Assembly: GCF_004000435.1 (NCBI RefSeq)
Contig: NZ_RBVZ01000006.1
Coordinates: 62,001 to 126,000, forward strand
Source: Alexandriicola marinus
Lineage (GTDB): Bacteria; Pseudomonadota; Alphaproteobacteria; Rhodobacterales; Rhodobacteraceae
Direction: 5' to 3'
Length of the DNA stretch: 64,000 nucleotides
Shown here in pieces: positions 17,537 to 27,219 of the stretch. The position numbers were made by a program, and so were the translations under genes. The notes under the pieces were generated by a model, which was given only the letters and a program-made list of their open reading frames with translations, did not search any database and was not told the origin of the DNA. Each line of letters begins with the position of its first letter. Position 1 is the stretch's first letter.

Positions 17537-19075
17537 TCAGGCCACTCCCTCCACGACCTGTCCGGGATGCGCTTCTGCCCAGTCCGACAGGAAGGCCGCA
17601 ACCTCCGGATCGCCGGCGAACTCGATCGCTTGCCGCGGCAGCGCGACCCCATGGTCAAGCACGAGGCGCAGGCATTCGATGTGGTCGCGATCGGGCCTTG
17701 CCAGCGCATTTTCCGATCCATGCAGGATCGTGGTCAAGAGCGTGCCACCATATCCGTTGATCCGTGTCAGATCCGGACGCAGCGAGATCAGCCAGCCCAA
17801 TGTCGCGGGAAGACCCTCCCATCCGGCGATCTGGACCGGCGGCAGGCCCATCTCGTCCGGCCGGTCATATTCGACCCCCAGTGCGACCAGCGCCTTCATG
17901 TGATCGAGTCTTCCGGGCAGGGAGACGAGGTCGCGCAGTATATCGCGGTAGGCCGGCGCAAGCCGTTCCGGGTTGATGTACTCGCCTGCAGGAACGTCCC
18001 CGCGAGCGGCGCCGGCCAGAAGCGTTTCTTCCCGCGTCAGGTCAACCGTGCCCCCCGCCTCGGCAATCATGCGGGCGAGGTCTGCGTGGCCGAAAACCTG
18101 CGCATAGGCATGGGCCGAGGCACCCTGCCATTCGGCCCGTGGATTGGCCCCGGCCCCGAGGAGGCGTTCGCATAGCTCGGCCGAGGCGCCCCGCCGGGCA
18201 AGCTGATGCAACACGGGGATCACGAAGGGCGGCTCGCCCCCGATCACGCGTGCGTCGTATTCATTGGGATCAGCGCCCGCCTCAAGCAACAGCGAGACCG
18301 CCTGCACATCGTCGAAATCGATCGCACGCAGGAGGGCATTTGTTCCCGAGGGCCGGGCCCCGGCAGCCAGAAGCAGCCGCAGCCCCTCGTGATGGCCAAG
18401 CTCGGTCGCATGATAAAGCGACTCCCCGTCATCTGGCTCGGCCCCGTGATCCAGAAGCCATTTGCCCAGCGTCATGTTGTCGGCATGACCGATCGCCAGA
18501 TACAGAACCGAGAGCCCATTGTCCGTGCCCTCTTGCGGCTGGGCATCGTTCACATCGGCGCCATGCGCCAGCAGCATCTCGGCAATGGCCATCATGTCTT
18601 CTGCCCGGTCGGGCCAGACATGGATCATGCGCGAACGGGCCAGATGAACGATGGGGCGGACAGGGCCCGCCAACCGGGTCGCCAGTCCGGGGTCGCGGTC
18701 AAGCGCGCGGGCCACCGCCTCCCGGTCATAGATGGCGACTTCCAGCCCGAAGACGCCCTTTGCCAGATCGGGCGTGTCGTCCAGCAGGGATTTGGCAACG
18801 CCGGTCTGCCCATGAGCAATCGCGATCTTGAGCCTTTGCAGGCGCGCCGCGCGATCAAGGCCAAGCGTCTCGATGCTCAGCTTGAGTTGCGGCCAACTCG
18901 GGTAGCCGGCCTCGCGGGCCACGACATGCAGACAATCGGCATGACGCAGCCTGTCCGGCCCGGGGGGCGGGTCCAGCTGCGCGGCGATTCGGTTCTGCGC
19001 GGCGGCATCGCCGTTCAGCGCCGAACGCCGCAGGTCTTTCGCCGAACGGCGAAGCTTGTCGAGGGAATGGGTCAT
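17537..19075 (-). CDS. Ankyrin-repeat protein
   Basis: A 512-residue cytoplasmic protein rich in ankyrin repeats. Recurrent LLLAAGARP, LLEAGADPNEYDA, LLAHGADVND and LLGAGANPRAEWQGA cores are visible from about residue 80 to 400. The first 70 residues (DKLRRSAKDLRRSALNGD...) form a charged helical region preceding them. No signal peptide or catalytic motif is seen, so a protein-binding role is all that can be inferred. An alternative start lies 12 bases upstream. It is divergent from dnaX, with the promoters in 19076-19305. Confidence 0.8.
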   Translation of the reverse strand: MTHSLDKLRRSAKDLRRSALNGDAAAQNRIAAQLDPPPGPDRLRHADCLHVVAREAGYPSWPQLKLSIETLGLDRAARLQRLKIAIAHGQTGVAKSLLDDTPDLAKGVFGLEVAIYDREAVARALDRDPGLATRLAGPVRPIVHLARSRMIHVWPDRAEDMMAIAEMLLAHGADVNDAQPQEGTDNGLSVLYLAIGHADNMTLGKWLLDHGAEPDDGESLYHATELGHHEGLRLLLAAGARPSGTNALLRAIDFDDVQAVSLLLEAGADPNEYDARVIGGEPPFVIPVLHQLARRGASAELCERLLGAGANPRAEWQGASAHAYAQVFGHADLARMIAEAGGTVDLTREETLLAGAARGDVPAGEYINPERLAPAYRDILRDLVSLPGRLDHMKALVALGVEYDRPDEMGLPPVQIAGWEGLPATLGWLISLRPDLTRINGYGGTLLTTILHGSENALARPDRDHIECLRLVLDHGVALPRQAIEFAGDPEVAAFLSDWAEAHPGQVVEGVA

Positions 19076-19305
19076 CGTCTTCCTCATCCATCGCCCGCCG
19101 GTCCGCCAAACCGGGCATGAGAAAGACCGTGATGAAACGGCTTTCGGTCAGTGCTTGGGGTGCCGGAAACGGCTTTCCGCGGACCAGGATGCCTCCCCTT
19201 GGGCAGGACCAGCCTAGCCGCGCCGCGCCTGTCAGGCAAGCACAGCGCTTTACCCCCGCCTCCCCCGACCTTAGGTTGCCTCTGCCGCCCCAAGGAGCCC
19301 GCGAC

Positions 19306-21051
19306 ATGTCCGACGCCCCCGTCTACCAGGTGCTTGCCCGCAAATACCGGCCTGAAACCTTCGCCGACCTTGTCGGGCAGGACGCTATGGTGCGCACGCT
19401 GCGAAACGCCTTCGAGGCGGGCCGCATCGCGCAGGCCTTCATCATGACGGGCATCCGGGGAACGGGTAAGACGACGACGGCCCGGATCATCGCCAAGGGT
19501 ATGAACTGCATCGGCCCGGACGGAACCGGCGGTCCAACCACCGATCCCTGCGGCAAATGCGAACATTGCGTGGCGATCATGGAAGGCCGCCATGTCGATG
19601 TGATGGAGATGGACGCGGCGTCTCGGACCGGCGTGGGAGATATCCGCGAGATCATCGACAGCGTGCATTACCGGGCGGCGTCCGCGCGCTACAAGATCTA
19701 CATTATCGACGAGGTTCACATGCTCTCGACAAGCGCGTTCAACGCGCTTCTCAAGACGCTGGAGGAGCCGCCCGCGCATGTGAAATTCATCTTTGCCACC
19801 ACCGAGATCCGCAAGGTGCCGGTCACCGTCCTGTCGCGGTGCCAGCGGTTCGATCTGCGCCGGATCGAACCCGAGGTGATGATCGCCATGCTGCGCCGGA
19901 TCGCGGATGCCGAAGGCGCGCAGATCGCGGATGATGCGCTGGCGCTGATCACCCGGGCCGCCGAAGGCTCGGCCCGGGATGCGCAATCGCTTCTGGATCA
20001 GGCGATCAGTCATGGCGCGGGGGAAACGACCGCCGATCAGGTGCGCGCGATGCTGGGGCTGGCGGATCGCGGACGGGTCATGGACCTCTTCGATCACATC
20101 CTCAGGGGCGAGGCCGCAGCCGCGCTGACCGAACTCGGTGGCCAATATGCCGACGGCGCCGACCCGATGGCGATCCTGCGTGATCTGGCGGAGATCGCGC
20201 ATTGGGTCAGCGTGATCAAGATCACGCCCGAGGCCGCGGATGATCCGACCGTCGGCCCGGACGAACGGGCACGTGGTCAATCGATGGCCGAAGCCCTGCC
20301 GATGCGTGTTCTGACGCGGATGTGGCAGATGCTTCTCAAGGCGCTGGACGAGGTCGGCACCGCGCCAAACGCGATGATGGCCGCCGAGATGGCCGTGATC
20401 CGGCTGACCCATGTGGCCGATCTGCCCAGCCCTGAAGAACTGGTGCGCAAGTTGCAGGACAGCCCTCCCCCGACAGGTGGCGGGGGCGGCGGGCAACCGC
20501 GCGCGCCGCAGGTGGCGCCCCCCGATCCCGGTGGCCGTCAGCCCGGCCCGACCCACAGCGCGCCGTCGGGCCCATCGGCCCGCCTTGCCGTTGCCGTTGA
20601 TGCCGAAGAGGCGCTTGCCCGGTTCGGCCGGTTCGAGGACGTGGTCGCCCTGATCCGGCAACACCGCGACGTGAAGCTTCTGGTCGAGGTCGAAACGGGC
20701 CTGCGGCTTGTCCGGTATTCCCCGGGGCGGATCGAGTTTCAGCCGGCCGAGGGCGCGGTGGCCGATCTGGCGCAGCGGCTTGGCTCGCGCCTTCAGGCGT
20801 GGACAGGCAATCGCTGGGCGATCTCTGTCGTCAGCGAAGGTGGCGCCCCTACCATCGCCGAAACCCGCGACGCCGAAGAAGCCGCCCTGCGCGCCGAGGC
20901 CGAGGAACATCCCCTTGTGCAGGCAGTCTTTTCCGCCTTTCCGAAGGCCCGGATCAGCGCGATCAAGAGCAGCGAAGACATCGCGACCGAGGCCAGCGAA
21001 GATGCCCTGCCCGAGGTCGACGAGGAATGGGATCCCTTCGAGGAAGACTGA
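19306..21051 (+). CDS. dnaX: DNA polymerase III subunit gamma/tau
   Basis: A 581-residue clamp-loader ATPase. Visible are RKYRPETFADLVGQ, Walker A GIRGTGKTTTA (about 49-59), zinc-binding cysteines (CGKCEHC at 82-88 with C68), Walker B IIDEVHM (133-139) and the SRC motif. A proline/glycine-rich linker near residue 390-420 precedes the tau domain. The C terminus is acidic. The Shine-Dalgarno AAGGAG at 19292-19297 fixes the start. No obvious slippery A-run for a gamma frameshift was seen. It heads the conserved dnaX-ybaB-recR set. Confidence 0.95.
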   Translation: MSDAPVYQVLARKYRPETFADLVGQDAMVRTLRNAFEAGRIAQAFIMTGIRGTGKTTTARIIAKGMNCIGPDGTGGPTTDPCGKCEHCVAIMEGRHVDVMEMDAASRTGVGDIREIIDSVHYRAASARYKIYIIDEVHMLSTSAFNALLKTLEEPPAHVKFIFATTEIRKVPVTVLSRCQRFDLRRIEPEVMIAMLRRIADAEGAQIADDALALITRAAEGSARDAQSLLDQAISHGAGETTADQVRAMLGLADRGRVMDLFDHILRGEAAAALTELGGQYADGADPMAILRDLAEIAHWVSVIKITPEAADDPTVGPDERARGQSMAEALPMRVLTRMWQMLLKALDEVGTAPNAMMAAEMAVIRLTHVADLPSPEELVRKLQDSPPPTGGGGGGQPRAPQVAPPDPGGRQPGPTHSAPSGPSARLAVAVDAEEALARFGRFEDVVALIRQHRDVKLLVEVETGLRLVRYSPGRIEFQPAEGAVADLAQRLGSRLQAWTGNRWAISVVSEGGAPTIAETRDAEEAALRAEAEEHPLVQAVFSAFPKARISAIKSSEDIATEASEDALPEVDEEWDPFEED

Positions 21052-21145
21052 ACCGGAACCCGGACGCCCCGCGAGGATGTTTCGCCTTGTAGAGCAGCCC
21101 CGGCAAACCTAGTTTGACTAAAGCGCACGAACGAGGAGACCGTCG

Positions 21146-21490
21146 ATGTTCAAGGGATTGGGCCAGATGGGCGACATGGCCAAGATGATGAAGGCCGCCC
21201 AGGAAATGCAAAGCAAGATGGCCCAGGTCCAGGAAGACCTCGAGACGATGACCGTCGAGGGCGAAAGCGGGGCCGGGCTGGTCAAGGCCACGGCCACGGC
21301 CAAGGGCGAATTGACGGCGCTGAACATCGACCCATCGATCTTCGACGCCTCCGAAAAGGAAGTGGTCGAGGATCTGATCCTTGCCGCGATCAAGGATGCG
21401 CAGGTCAAGGCCAGCCAGAAGGCGCAGGACGAGATGCGCAAGATCACCGAAAGCATGGGCCTGCCCGCGGATATGAAGCTCCCGTTCTGA
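21146..21490 (+). CDS. ybaB: YbaB/EbfC family nucleoid-associated protein
   Basis: A 114-residue DNA-binding dimer. The N terminus [21 protein letters not shown] and the end [11 protein letters not shown] are typical of the family, as is its place between dnaX and recR. Members bind DNA as tweezers-like dimers and may act in recombination or nucleoid organisation. The Shine-Dalgarno GAGGAG is at 21132-21138. Confidence 0.93.
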   Translation: MFKGLGQMGDMAKMMKAAQEMQSKMAQVQEDLETMTVEGESGAGLVKATATAKGELTALNIDPSIFDASEKEVVEDLILAAIKDAQVKASQKAQDEMRKITESMGLPADMKLPF

Positions 21491-21518
21491 GGGGGCGCGA
21501 ACCGGCGGAGCGCCCGGC

Positions 21519-22115
21519 ATGACGGACGGTCCCAGCGAAGATATCGAGGCGCTGATTGATCTTATGGCGCGGCTGCCGGGGCTTGGCCCCCGCTCGGCCC
21601 GGCGTGCGGTTCTGCACCTGATCCAGAAACGTGGAAAGCTGATGTTGCCGCTTGCGCAGGCAATGCAGGCGGTGGGCAGCACGGCCCGCGAATGCCTGAA
21701 TTGCGGAAATATCGGCACCTCTGACATCTGCGGCATCTGCGACAACCCCAAGCGCGCCTCGGGCCAGATCTGCGTCGTAGAGGATGTGGCCGATCTCTGG
21801 GCGATGGAGCGGGCCAATGTCTTTTCCGGGCGCTACCACGTTCTTGGGGGCACATTGTCTGCCCTCGATGCGATCGGCCCCGAAGATCTGCGCATACCCA
21901 AGTTGCTTGACCGGGTCATCACCGAGGAAATCACCGAGGTGATCCTTGCCCTTTCAGCCACGATCGACGGGCAGACGACGGCGCATTACATCGCCGATCA
22001 GCTGCCGGGTGTGTCGGTCACCAGCCTCGCGCAGGGCGTGCCGGTCGGGGGGGAACTGGACTACCTCGATGACGGCACGATCACCGCGGCATTGAAGGCC
22101 CGCCGGAGCCTTTGA
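21519..22115 (+). CDS. recR: Recombination mediator protein RecR
   Basis: A 198-residue protein of the RecFOR pathway that helps load RecA. An N-terminal helix-hairpin-helix ([17 protein letters not shown]), a four-cysteine zinc finger ([16 protein letters not shown]), a Toprim domain beginning [14 protein letters not shown] and a C-terminal motif with [20 protein letters not shown] are all visible. Length is normal. It starts 28 bases after ybaB. Confidence 0.95.
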   Translation: MTDGPSEDIEALIDLMARLPGLGPRSARRAVLHLIQKRGKLMLPLAQAMQAVGSTARECLNCGNIGTSDICGICDNPKRASGQICVVEDVADLWAMERANVFSGRYHVLGGTLSALDAIGPEDLRIPKLLDRVITEEITEVILALSATIDGQTTAHYIADQLPGVSVTSLAQGVPVGGELDYLDDGTITAALKARRSL

Positions 22116-22137
22116 TCCGCCGGGCCGGTCGCCGATG

Positions 22138-22941
22138 TCAGGCCTTGGCCTTTGCCTTGCCCGACGTCCGTCGCGACAGCTCGAGCCCGAGACCCGCCTT
22201 TGCCATCAGCGTGTTGAAGGCATCCAGGCCGTCCTGCTGGGCCTCTATCTGCGAGACCAGTCCGACGATCAGGCTGTCATCGAGTTCAACCTGTTCGAGC
22301 GCCGGGCGGATCCGATCCAGATCGAACGCCCCGGGCTTGCCGATCAAGAAGGGCGATTGCGGCGGCACGTCAAGCGCGCCCGTGCCTGAGGCGAGCGGGA
22401 TCGACGATTGGGTCTGATCACTGATCGCGCCATCGGTCGAGAGATAGGTCGCGCGATGCTGCGGCGTGAGCAAGACAGAGACCGGATCATCGCTCTGCTT
22501 CCGCTGCAGGAAGAAATCGCCGACCGGGCGAAAGACCGGTGGCAGCGTGATGTTCACATAGCCACGGCATTCGAAGTTGGGATCGGGAACCGGGTCACCC
22601 GGCATGACGAAGGGATCGGACGGTAGCAGCGCCACGAGTGCCGTGCCATGGGCCGGGATCGTCACCACCTTGTTCAGCTTGAACGACTTGGCGTCGCTGT
22701 TGCCGCTCAGGCTGTATTCACCCGGCATCTGGTTTTCACCCGCGATATCGACGAACACCAGCGTATTGCCAAAGAGCGTCCGGTCGGCATCGGTGATCGG
22801 AGACGTCACGAATTCCAGCTGAAAGGAATAGGCCACGTCCTCGAGGTTGCTGATCTTGAGGAAATATCCCTGAAGGACAGTATCGGCCGGCCCTTCCGGA
22901 GATTGCGGTTTGTAGACGAGTTCAAAGTGAGAGACATTCAT
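22138..22941 (-). CDS. Hypothetical protein, beta-rich, unknown function
   Basis: A 267-residue protein starting MNVSHFELVYKPQ. I do not recognise the family. The first 190 residues alternate hydrophobic and polar positions as in beta-sandwich proteins (DTVLQGYFLKISNLEDVAYSFQ, TIPAHGTALVALLPSD). The C-terminal third is helical and ends in the basic KAKAKA. No signal peptide or membrane segment is present. It is the last of three minus-strand genes after trcR, separated from the next by about 140 bases. Starting further upstream (to 23031) is possible in frame, but the added residues look non-coding. Confidence 0.6.
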   Translation of the reverse strand: MNVSHFELVYKPQSPEGPADTVLQGYFLKISNLEDVAYSFQLEFVTSPITDADRTLFGNTLVFVDIAGENQMPGEYSLSGNSDAKSFKLNKVVTIPAHGTALVALLPSDPFVMPGDPVPDPNFECRGYVNITLPPVFRPVGDFFLQRKQSDDPVSVLLTPQHRATYLSTDGAISDQTQSSIPLASGTGALDVPPQSPFLIGKPGAFDLDRIRPALEQVELDDSLIVGLVSQIEAQQDGLDAFNTLMAKAGLGLELSRRTSGKAKAKA

Positions 22942-23080
22942 TGCGAAAACCTCGCTGTCTGCAGATGAAATGATAGGCCGCGGCCCGTGAATACGGGGGG
23001 CCGCGTGAATCCGGAGCCTAACCGGGCCCAATACTCACCGAAATGCAGGATTCCATCCGTTGACCCGGAGAACCGGTGTC

Positions 23081-23659
23081 CTAGCCAGCAAGCGCGGAAC
23101 AGGTCGCCTCGGACCATTCCGGCGTTGGCACCCAGCCAAGACCCTGCCCCTGCGGCGTCATGGAATAGAAACTCCAGCCATCGACATCGGCATGAGTTGC
23201 CAGCAGGTCGTCGCCGGGCCGGACAAAGCCGCTGGGCTGGGCATCCTCGCGGCGTGCAGCGCGCAACATCAGCATCCCGCCCTTCCATCCGAAACACGAA
23301 CTCTCATACCCGGTCGGAACCGGCAAATCCTCGATGAAGGTCAGAACCTGCGTATCGAAGGGCGAAAGCTCGGTCTGCTGGGTATCGACGTCACATTCCC
23401 ATTCCTCCTCGACCTCGCGGATCATCGCGACGAGGGCCTGCGCCTCGGGATCGAGGTCGGGTTCGGTGGTGGTGCAATCCGCCGGGAACTGGGCGAGACC
23501 CAGAGGCGAGGAAAAGCAGTATCCGGCGCGGTCGAAGACAAGGTTTCGGGTGAACCAGAGCGCGTCGCAGATCTCTTGCGCGGCGGCCGGTACGGGCGCC
23601 GAGAGCAGCGTGGCGGCGAATGCGGCGGATACGGAAATGCGTGAAAATGGAACAGACAT
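23081..23659 (-). CDS. Secreted DUF4453/YARHG-like protein
   Basis: A 192-residue exported protein. A Sec signal peptide covers about residues 1-28, with likely cleavage after PAAA in APVPAAAQEICD. The mature start EICDALWFTRNLVFDRAGYC resembles the YARHG-type module that I associate with DUF4453 proteins of Rhodobacterales (from memory). Several cysteines suggest disulfides in the periplasm. Its start codon follows a long imperfect hairpin (23661-23709). Function unknown. Confidence 0.65.
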   Translation of the reverse strand: MSVPFSRISVSAAFAATLLSAPVPAAAQEICDALWFTRNLVFDRAGYCFSSPLGLAQFPADCTTTEPDLDPEAQALVAMIREVEEEWECDVDTQQTELSPFDTQVLTFIEDLPVPTGYESSCFGWKGGMLMLRAARREDAQPSGFVRPGDDLLATHADVDGWSFYSMTPQGQGLGWVPTPEWSEATCSALAG

Positions 23660-23660
23660 G

Positions 23661-23709
23661 AAAAGGCCCTCGCGAATGACACCTGAGTGTCGCCCACGAA
23701 GGCCCTTTC
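23661..23709 (-). promoter_or_regulatory. Imperfect hairpin between trcR and the DUF4453 gene
   Basis: The arms AAAAGGCCCTCGCGAATGACAC (from 23661) and the complementary-like stretch ending at 23709 fold around GACAC-CTGA-GTGTC. On the minus strand the 3' arm ends in GGGCCTTTTC just before ATG 23659. It may terminate trcR transcripts or cover the ribosome-binding site of the next gene. The pairing has several mismatches. Confidence 0.45.
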
Positions 23710-23734
23710 GATCAAGTCACGGGCGTGGCCCGGA

Positions 23735-24517
23735 TCAATCCTCGTCTTCGTCGTCGTCATCCCCGCCGGACGGCAGGTTGAACAGGCTATCGGCATCGAT
23801 GACCCGCGGCATCGACTCGTCGTCATCGTCGTCCACAAGGTCGTTCCGGTCGTCGTCGTCATCAGTCAGCGAGAATGTCTCGAGACCGGCGATGGCTGTC
23901 GGCATCTTGGGCTCTGTCGACATGCTGAGGCTTTGTTCGGTCGAGACCAGCTTGCGACGCTCGTCATCAGACATCACCTCGCCTTCGCGGGCCTTCTTCG
24001 CGGCGGCCTTCTGGACGGCGGCGTCCAGCTCGGACTGCTTGCACAGGCCCAGCGCGACAGGATCGATCGGATCGATATTGGAGATGTTCCAGTGGGTCCG
24101 TTCGCGGATCGACTGGATCGTCGGCTTGGTCGTGCCGACCAGCTTGGAGATCTGGCCATCGGTCAGCTCGGGGTGGAACTTCACCAGCCACAGGATCGAG
24201 GCGGGCCGGTCCTGACGCTTGGACAGCGGGGTGTAGCGCGGGCCACGACGCTTTTCCTCGCCGACGGCGGCGGGGTTGAACTTGAGCTTGAGCCTGCGAG
24301 CGGGATCCTGCTCGGCCTTGTCGATCTCGTCCTGGGTGAGCTGATTGTTGGCGACCGGGTCAAATCCCTTCACACCAGCGGCGACATCGCCGTCGGCAAT
24401 GCCCTGCACTTCCAGCTCATGCATCCCGCAGAATTCGCCGATCTGCTTGAACGTAAGCGTCGTGTTGTCCACCAGCCAGACGGCGGTGGCCTTCGCCATA
24501 ATCGGTTTGTCAGCCAT
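23735..24517 (-). CDS. trcR: Cell-cycle transcriptional regulator TrcR (DUF1013)
   Basis: A 260-residue DNA-binding protein of the alphaproteobacterial DUF1013 family. The N terminus ATAVWLVDNTTLTFKQIGEFCGMHELEVQ is highly characteristic. A second helix-turn-helix-like segment reads LTDGQISKLVGTTKPTIQSIRERTHWN. The last 50 residues are extremely acidic with repeated Asp/Glu runs. In Caulobacter TrcR links to the cell-cycle regulatory network. I start at ATG 24517 (MADKPIMAK); a start 9 bases upstream is possible. Confidence 0.9.
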   Translation of the reverse strand: MADKPIMAKATAVWLVDNTTLTFKQIGEFCGMHELEVQGIADGDVAAGVKGFDPVANNQLTQDEIDKAEQDPARRLKLKFNPAAVGEEKRRGPRYTPLSKRQDRPASILWLVKFHPELTDGQISKLVGTTKPTIQSIRERTHWNISNIDPIDPVALGLCKQSELDAAVQKAAAKKAREGEVMSDDERRKLVSTEQSLSMSTEPKMPTAIAGLETFSLTDDDDDRNDLVDDDDDESMPRVIDADSLFNLPSGGDDDDEDED

Positions 24518-24645
24518 GTGCGGCACCTCTCGAATACACGTCTTTCCCCTGCCCCGGTCCGGGGCGAGCCGCGGAGGCTCGGGTTCTCTTTGTCGGGGAA
24601 CTCGGAGCGTATATAGTGACGCGGCCCTTCGGAGGAAAGATGAAA

Positions 24646-25275
24646 ATGCGTTACCTGTTGGCTGTTTTCCTGTGTCTTGCCGCGCCGCTTCGCGCCGAGG
24701 ATACCGCCGGGGAGTTCGATTACTATGTCATGGCGCTGTCTTGGTCGCCCAATTGGTGCGAACGGGAGGGCGATGCGCGCGACAGCCCGCAATGCGATCC
24801 GGCGAAGGATTTCGGATGGGTGCTGCACGGGCTTTGGCCGCAATACGAACGCGGATGGCCGCAGGATTGCTTTTCCCCGCATCAGCCGCCCAGCCGGGCT
24901 ATGACGCGCGACATGGCGGATATCATGGGCACATCCGGCCTTGCCTGGTACCAGTGGAACAAGCACGGCAGCTGTTCGGGGCTGTCGCCGGCCGAGTATT
25001 ACGATCTGGCCCGCGCGGCCTATGACAGCGTCGTCCGGCCCGAAGTCTTTCGAAGGCTTCCCGATGCCGTGCGGCTCCCGGCCGCGCTGATCGAAGAGGC
25101 CTTCATCGCCGACAATCCCGAGATCACGCCCGACGGTCTGACCGTGACCTGTCGCGACGGATACATCCAGGAGGCCCGGATCTGCCTGACCCGGGACCTC
25201 GAGTTTCGTGAATGCGGGGCGGATGTGGTGCGGGACTGCACGCTCGACGACGCGCTTTTTTCACCCGTCAGATAA
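24646..25275 (+). CDS. RNase T2 family ribonuclease
   Basis: A 209-residue exported ribonuclease. A signal peptide (RYLLAVFLCLAAPLRA) precedes the mature protein. The two catalytic segments are visible: CAS1 in VLHGLWPQY and CAS2 in WYQWNKHGSCSG, each with a catalytic His. Six or more Cys residues fit disulfides. It would degrade RNA in the periplasm for nutrient recovery. I choose ATG 24646 because GGAGGA (24631-24636) lies 9 bases before it; ATG 24640 is too close. Confidence 0.9.
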   Translation: MRYLLAVFLCLAAPLRAEDTAGEFDYYVMALSWSPNWCEREGDARDSPQCDPAKDFGWVLHGLWPQYERGWPQDCFSPHQPPSRAMTRDMADIMGTSGLAWYQWNKHGSCSGLSPAEYYDLARAAYDSVVRPEVFRRLPDAVRLPAALIEEAFIADNPEITPDGLTVTCRDGYIQEARICLTRDLEFRECGADVVRDCTLDDALFSPVR

Positions 25276-25281
25276 GATGAA

Positions 25282-25303
25282 GGGCAGGCCCGTGGGCCCG
25301 CCC
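25282..25303. terminator. Hairpin between convergent RNase T2 and pckA genes
   Basis: GGGCAGGCC (25282-25290) pairs with GGCCCGCCC (25295-25303), with one G-U pair on the minus strand, around a 4-base loop. It sits in the 39-base gap between two converging genes. The flanking T content is modest, so efficiency is uncertain. Confidence 0.45.
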
Positions 25304-25314
25304 CTCCGCTATTG

Positions 25315-26913
25315 TCAGCCGATCGCGGCAGCGCGCACATCGTCGTCGATGTGGTCGACATATTGTTCGAAGTTCTCGGCGAACATCTCGAGCAGACGCT
25401 TGGCCTGGGCATCATAGGCGGCCTTGTCTTCCCACGTCTCGCGCGGATCGAGCAGACCGTCATCGACGCCATCGACCGAAACCGGAACGTCGAAGCCGAA
25501 ATTCGGATCCTTGCGGAACTGCGCCTCGGCGAGCGAACCGTCAAGCGCCGCGGCCAGAAGGGCCCGGGTTGCCTGGATCGGCATCCGGCTGCCTTCGCCA
25601 TAGGCGCCGCCGGTCCAGCCGGTGTTGACGAGCCAGCAGGTCGCCCCATGCTGGGCGATCTTGTCCTGAAGCAGCTTGCCATAAACCTCGGGACGGCGCG
25701 GTGTGAACGGTGCACCGAAGCAGGTCGAGAAGGTGGGCTCGGGCTCGGTCACGCCACGCTCTGTGCCGGCGACCTTTGAGGTGAAGCCCGACAGGAAGTG
25801 ATACATCGCCTGCGCCGGTGTAAGCCGAGCAATGGGGGGAAGAACTCCGAACGCATCACAGGTCAGCATGATGATGTTCTTGGGATGCCCGCCAAGACCC
25901 GTCTTCGACGCGTTCGAGATGAATTCCAGCGGATAGGCGCAGCGCATGTTGGCCGTCAGGCTGTCATCTTCATAATCAAGCTCCCCGGTTTCGGGGTCGG
26001 CGATCATGTTCTCGATCACGGTGCTGAACTTGGTGGTCGTGGCAAAGATTTCGGGCTCGGCGTCGGGAGAGAGCGAGATCGTCTTCGCGTAGCAGCCGCC
26101 TTCGAAGTTGTAGGTGCCACGTTCGGACCAGCCGTGTTCGTCATCGCCAATCAGCGTGCGCGACGGGTCGGCCGACAGCGTCGTCTTGCCGGTGCCCGAG
26201 AGGCCGAAGAAGATGGCAGTGTCGACCGGGTTGCCCGGCGCATGGTTGGCCGAGCAATGCATCGGCATGATGCCTTTTTCGGGCATCAGGTAATTCAGCA
26301 GGGTGAAAACCGATTTCTTGTTTTCGCCGGCATATTCGGAGCCGCCGATCAGGATCAGCTTCTTGTCGAAGTTGAGGGCGATCACTGTCTCGGTCCGGCA
26401 GCCGTGCCGTTCGGGATCGGCAAAGAAGGACGGGCAGTTGATGATCGTGAAATCGGGCGTGAAGGTGTCCAGCTCTTCGCGCTCCGGCACCCGCAGAAGG
26501 TGACGGATGAACAGGCCGTGCCACGCGTATTCGGTCACCAGCCGCACATCGAGACGATGGGAGGGGTCGGCACCGGCGAACAGATCCTGCACATAGTAAT
26601 CCTTGCCCTTCATGTGCTCGAGCATGTCGGCATGGAGGATATCGAATTTCGACGGCTCCATCGGCGGGTTGTTTTCCCACCAGATCGTGTCTTCGACCGA
26701 CGGTGTCCGCACGACGAATTTGTCCTTGGGCGACCGACCGGTATGCTTGCCGGTGGTGGCCAGAAGCGCGCCGCCGGGCAGAAGCCGGGCCTCGCCCCGG
26801 CAGACCGAGGCCTGCACCAGGTCGTGGTCAACAAGGTTATAATAGACCGAGCCCAGCCCCGCGATGCCTTGCTGTTCAAGGGTCATGTCGGAATTGACGC
26901 GTCCATGGGTCAT
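25315..26913 (-). CDS. pckA: Phosphoenolpyruvate carboxykinase (ATP)
   Basis: A 532-residue gluconeogenic enzyme that converts oxaloacetate and ATP to PEP. Visible are RSPKDKFVV near the N terminus, the kinase-1 P-loop [16 protein letters not shown], the metal-binding region LIGDDEHGW, and [24 protein letters not shown] near the C terminus. ATG 26913 has GAGGAG 9 bases upstream. Its upstream region (26914-27219), shared with divergent chvI, holds two LacI-type operator candidates, pointing to control by a CceR/PckR-type regulator. Confidence 0.95.
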   Translation of the reverse strand: MTHGRVNSDMTLEQQGIAGLGSVYYNLVDHDLVQASVCRGEARLLPGGALLATTGKHTGRSPKDKFVVRTPSVEDTIWWENNPPMEPSKFDILHADMLEHMKGKDYYVQDLFAGADPSHRLDVRLVTEYAWHGLFIRHLLRVPEREELDTFTPDFTIINCPSFFADPERHGCRTETVIALNFDKKLILIGGSEYAGENKKSVFTLLNYLMPEKGIMPMHCSANHAPGNPVDTAIFFGLSGTGKTTLSADPSRTLIGDDEHGWSERGTYNFEGGCYAKTISLSPDAEPEIFATTTKFSTVIENMIADPETGELDYEDDSLTANMRCAYPLEFISNASKTGLGGHPKNIIMLTCDAFGVLPPIARLTPAQAMYHFLSGFTSKVAGTERGVTEPEPTFSTCFGAPFTPRRPEVYGKLLQDKIAQHGATCWLVNTGWTGGAYGEGSRMPIQATRALLAAALDGSLAEAQFRKDPNFGFDVPVSVDGVDDGLLDPRETWEDKAAYDAQAKRLLEMFAENFEQYVDHIDDDVRAAAIG

Positions 26914-27005
26914 TACAATTGCTCCTCGCTGTCCAAGGGCGATCATCGCCCGGATCGGAGTCGCATAACATGATGTTTTCCAAGGTGAACAGGCCCATGA
27001 CGGCC

Positions 27006-27039
27006 CGTTAGCGCAACCATTCCCATGTTAACGCCAACA
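27006..27039. promoter_or_regulatory. Two CceR/PckR-type operator candidates between pckA and chvI
   Basis: CGTTAGCGCAACCA (27006-27019) and TGTTAACGCCAACA (27026-27039) match the palindrome TGTTAGCGCTAACA at 11 and 12 of 14 positions. Their centres are 20 bases apart, about two helical turns. A near-identical site precedes pyk at 53971. The consensus is recalled from work on the alphaproteobacterial LacI-family regulators CceR and PckR. Confidence 0.5.
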
Positions 27040-27219
27040 GCCTCACGGCACGGTTCACGGGTGAGGCATTTTAGCCATTCAGAAGGAGTTTTCGCGGCAA
27101 ATATGACGCGCCTGCCTGTTCGAAACCCGTTTAGGGATTGATTCGCGGCCCGGTTTTGGGCTTCTAGTCAAAGAAAAACAGGCAATAACAACGATTGAGC
27201 AGCAGAAGGTTTCGTTCCC

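Noticed and set aside
19306-21051. Programmed frameshift in dnaX for gamma
   Set aside because: No clear A-rich slippery run and stimulatory hairpin were visible by eye.
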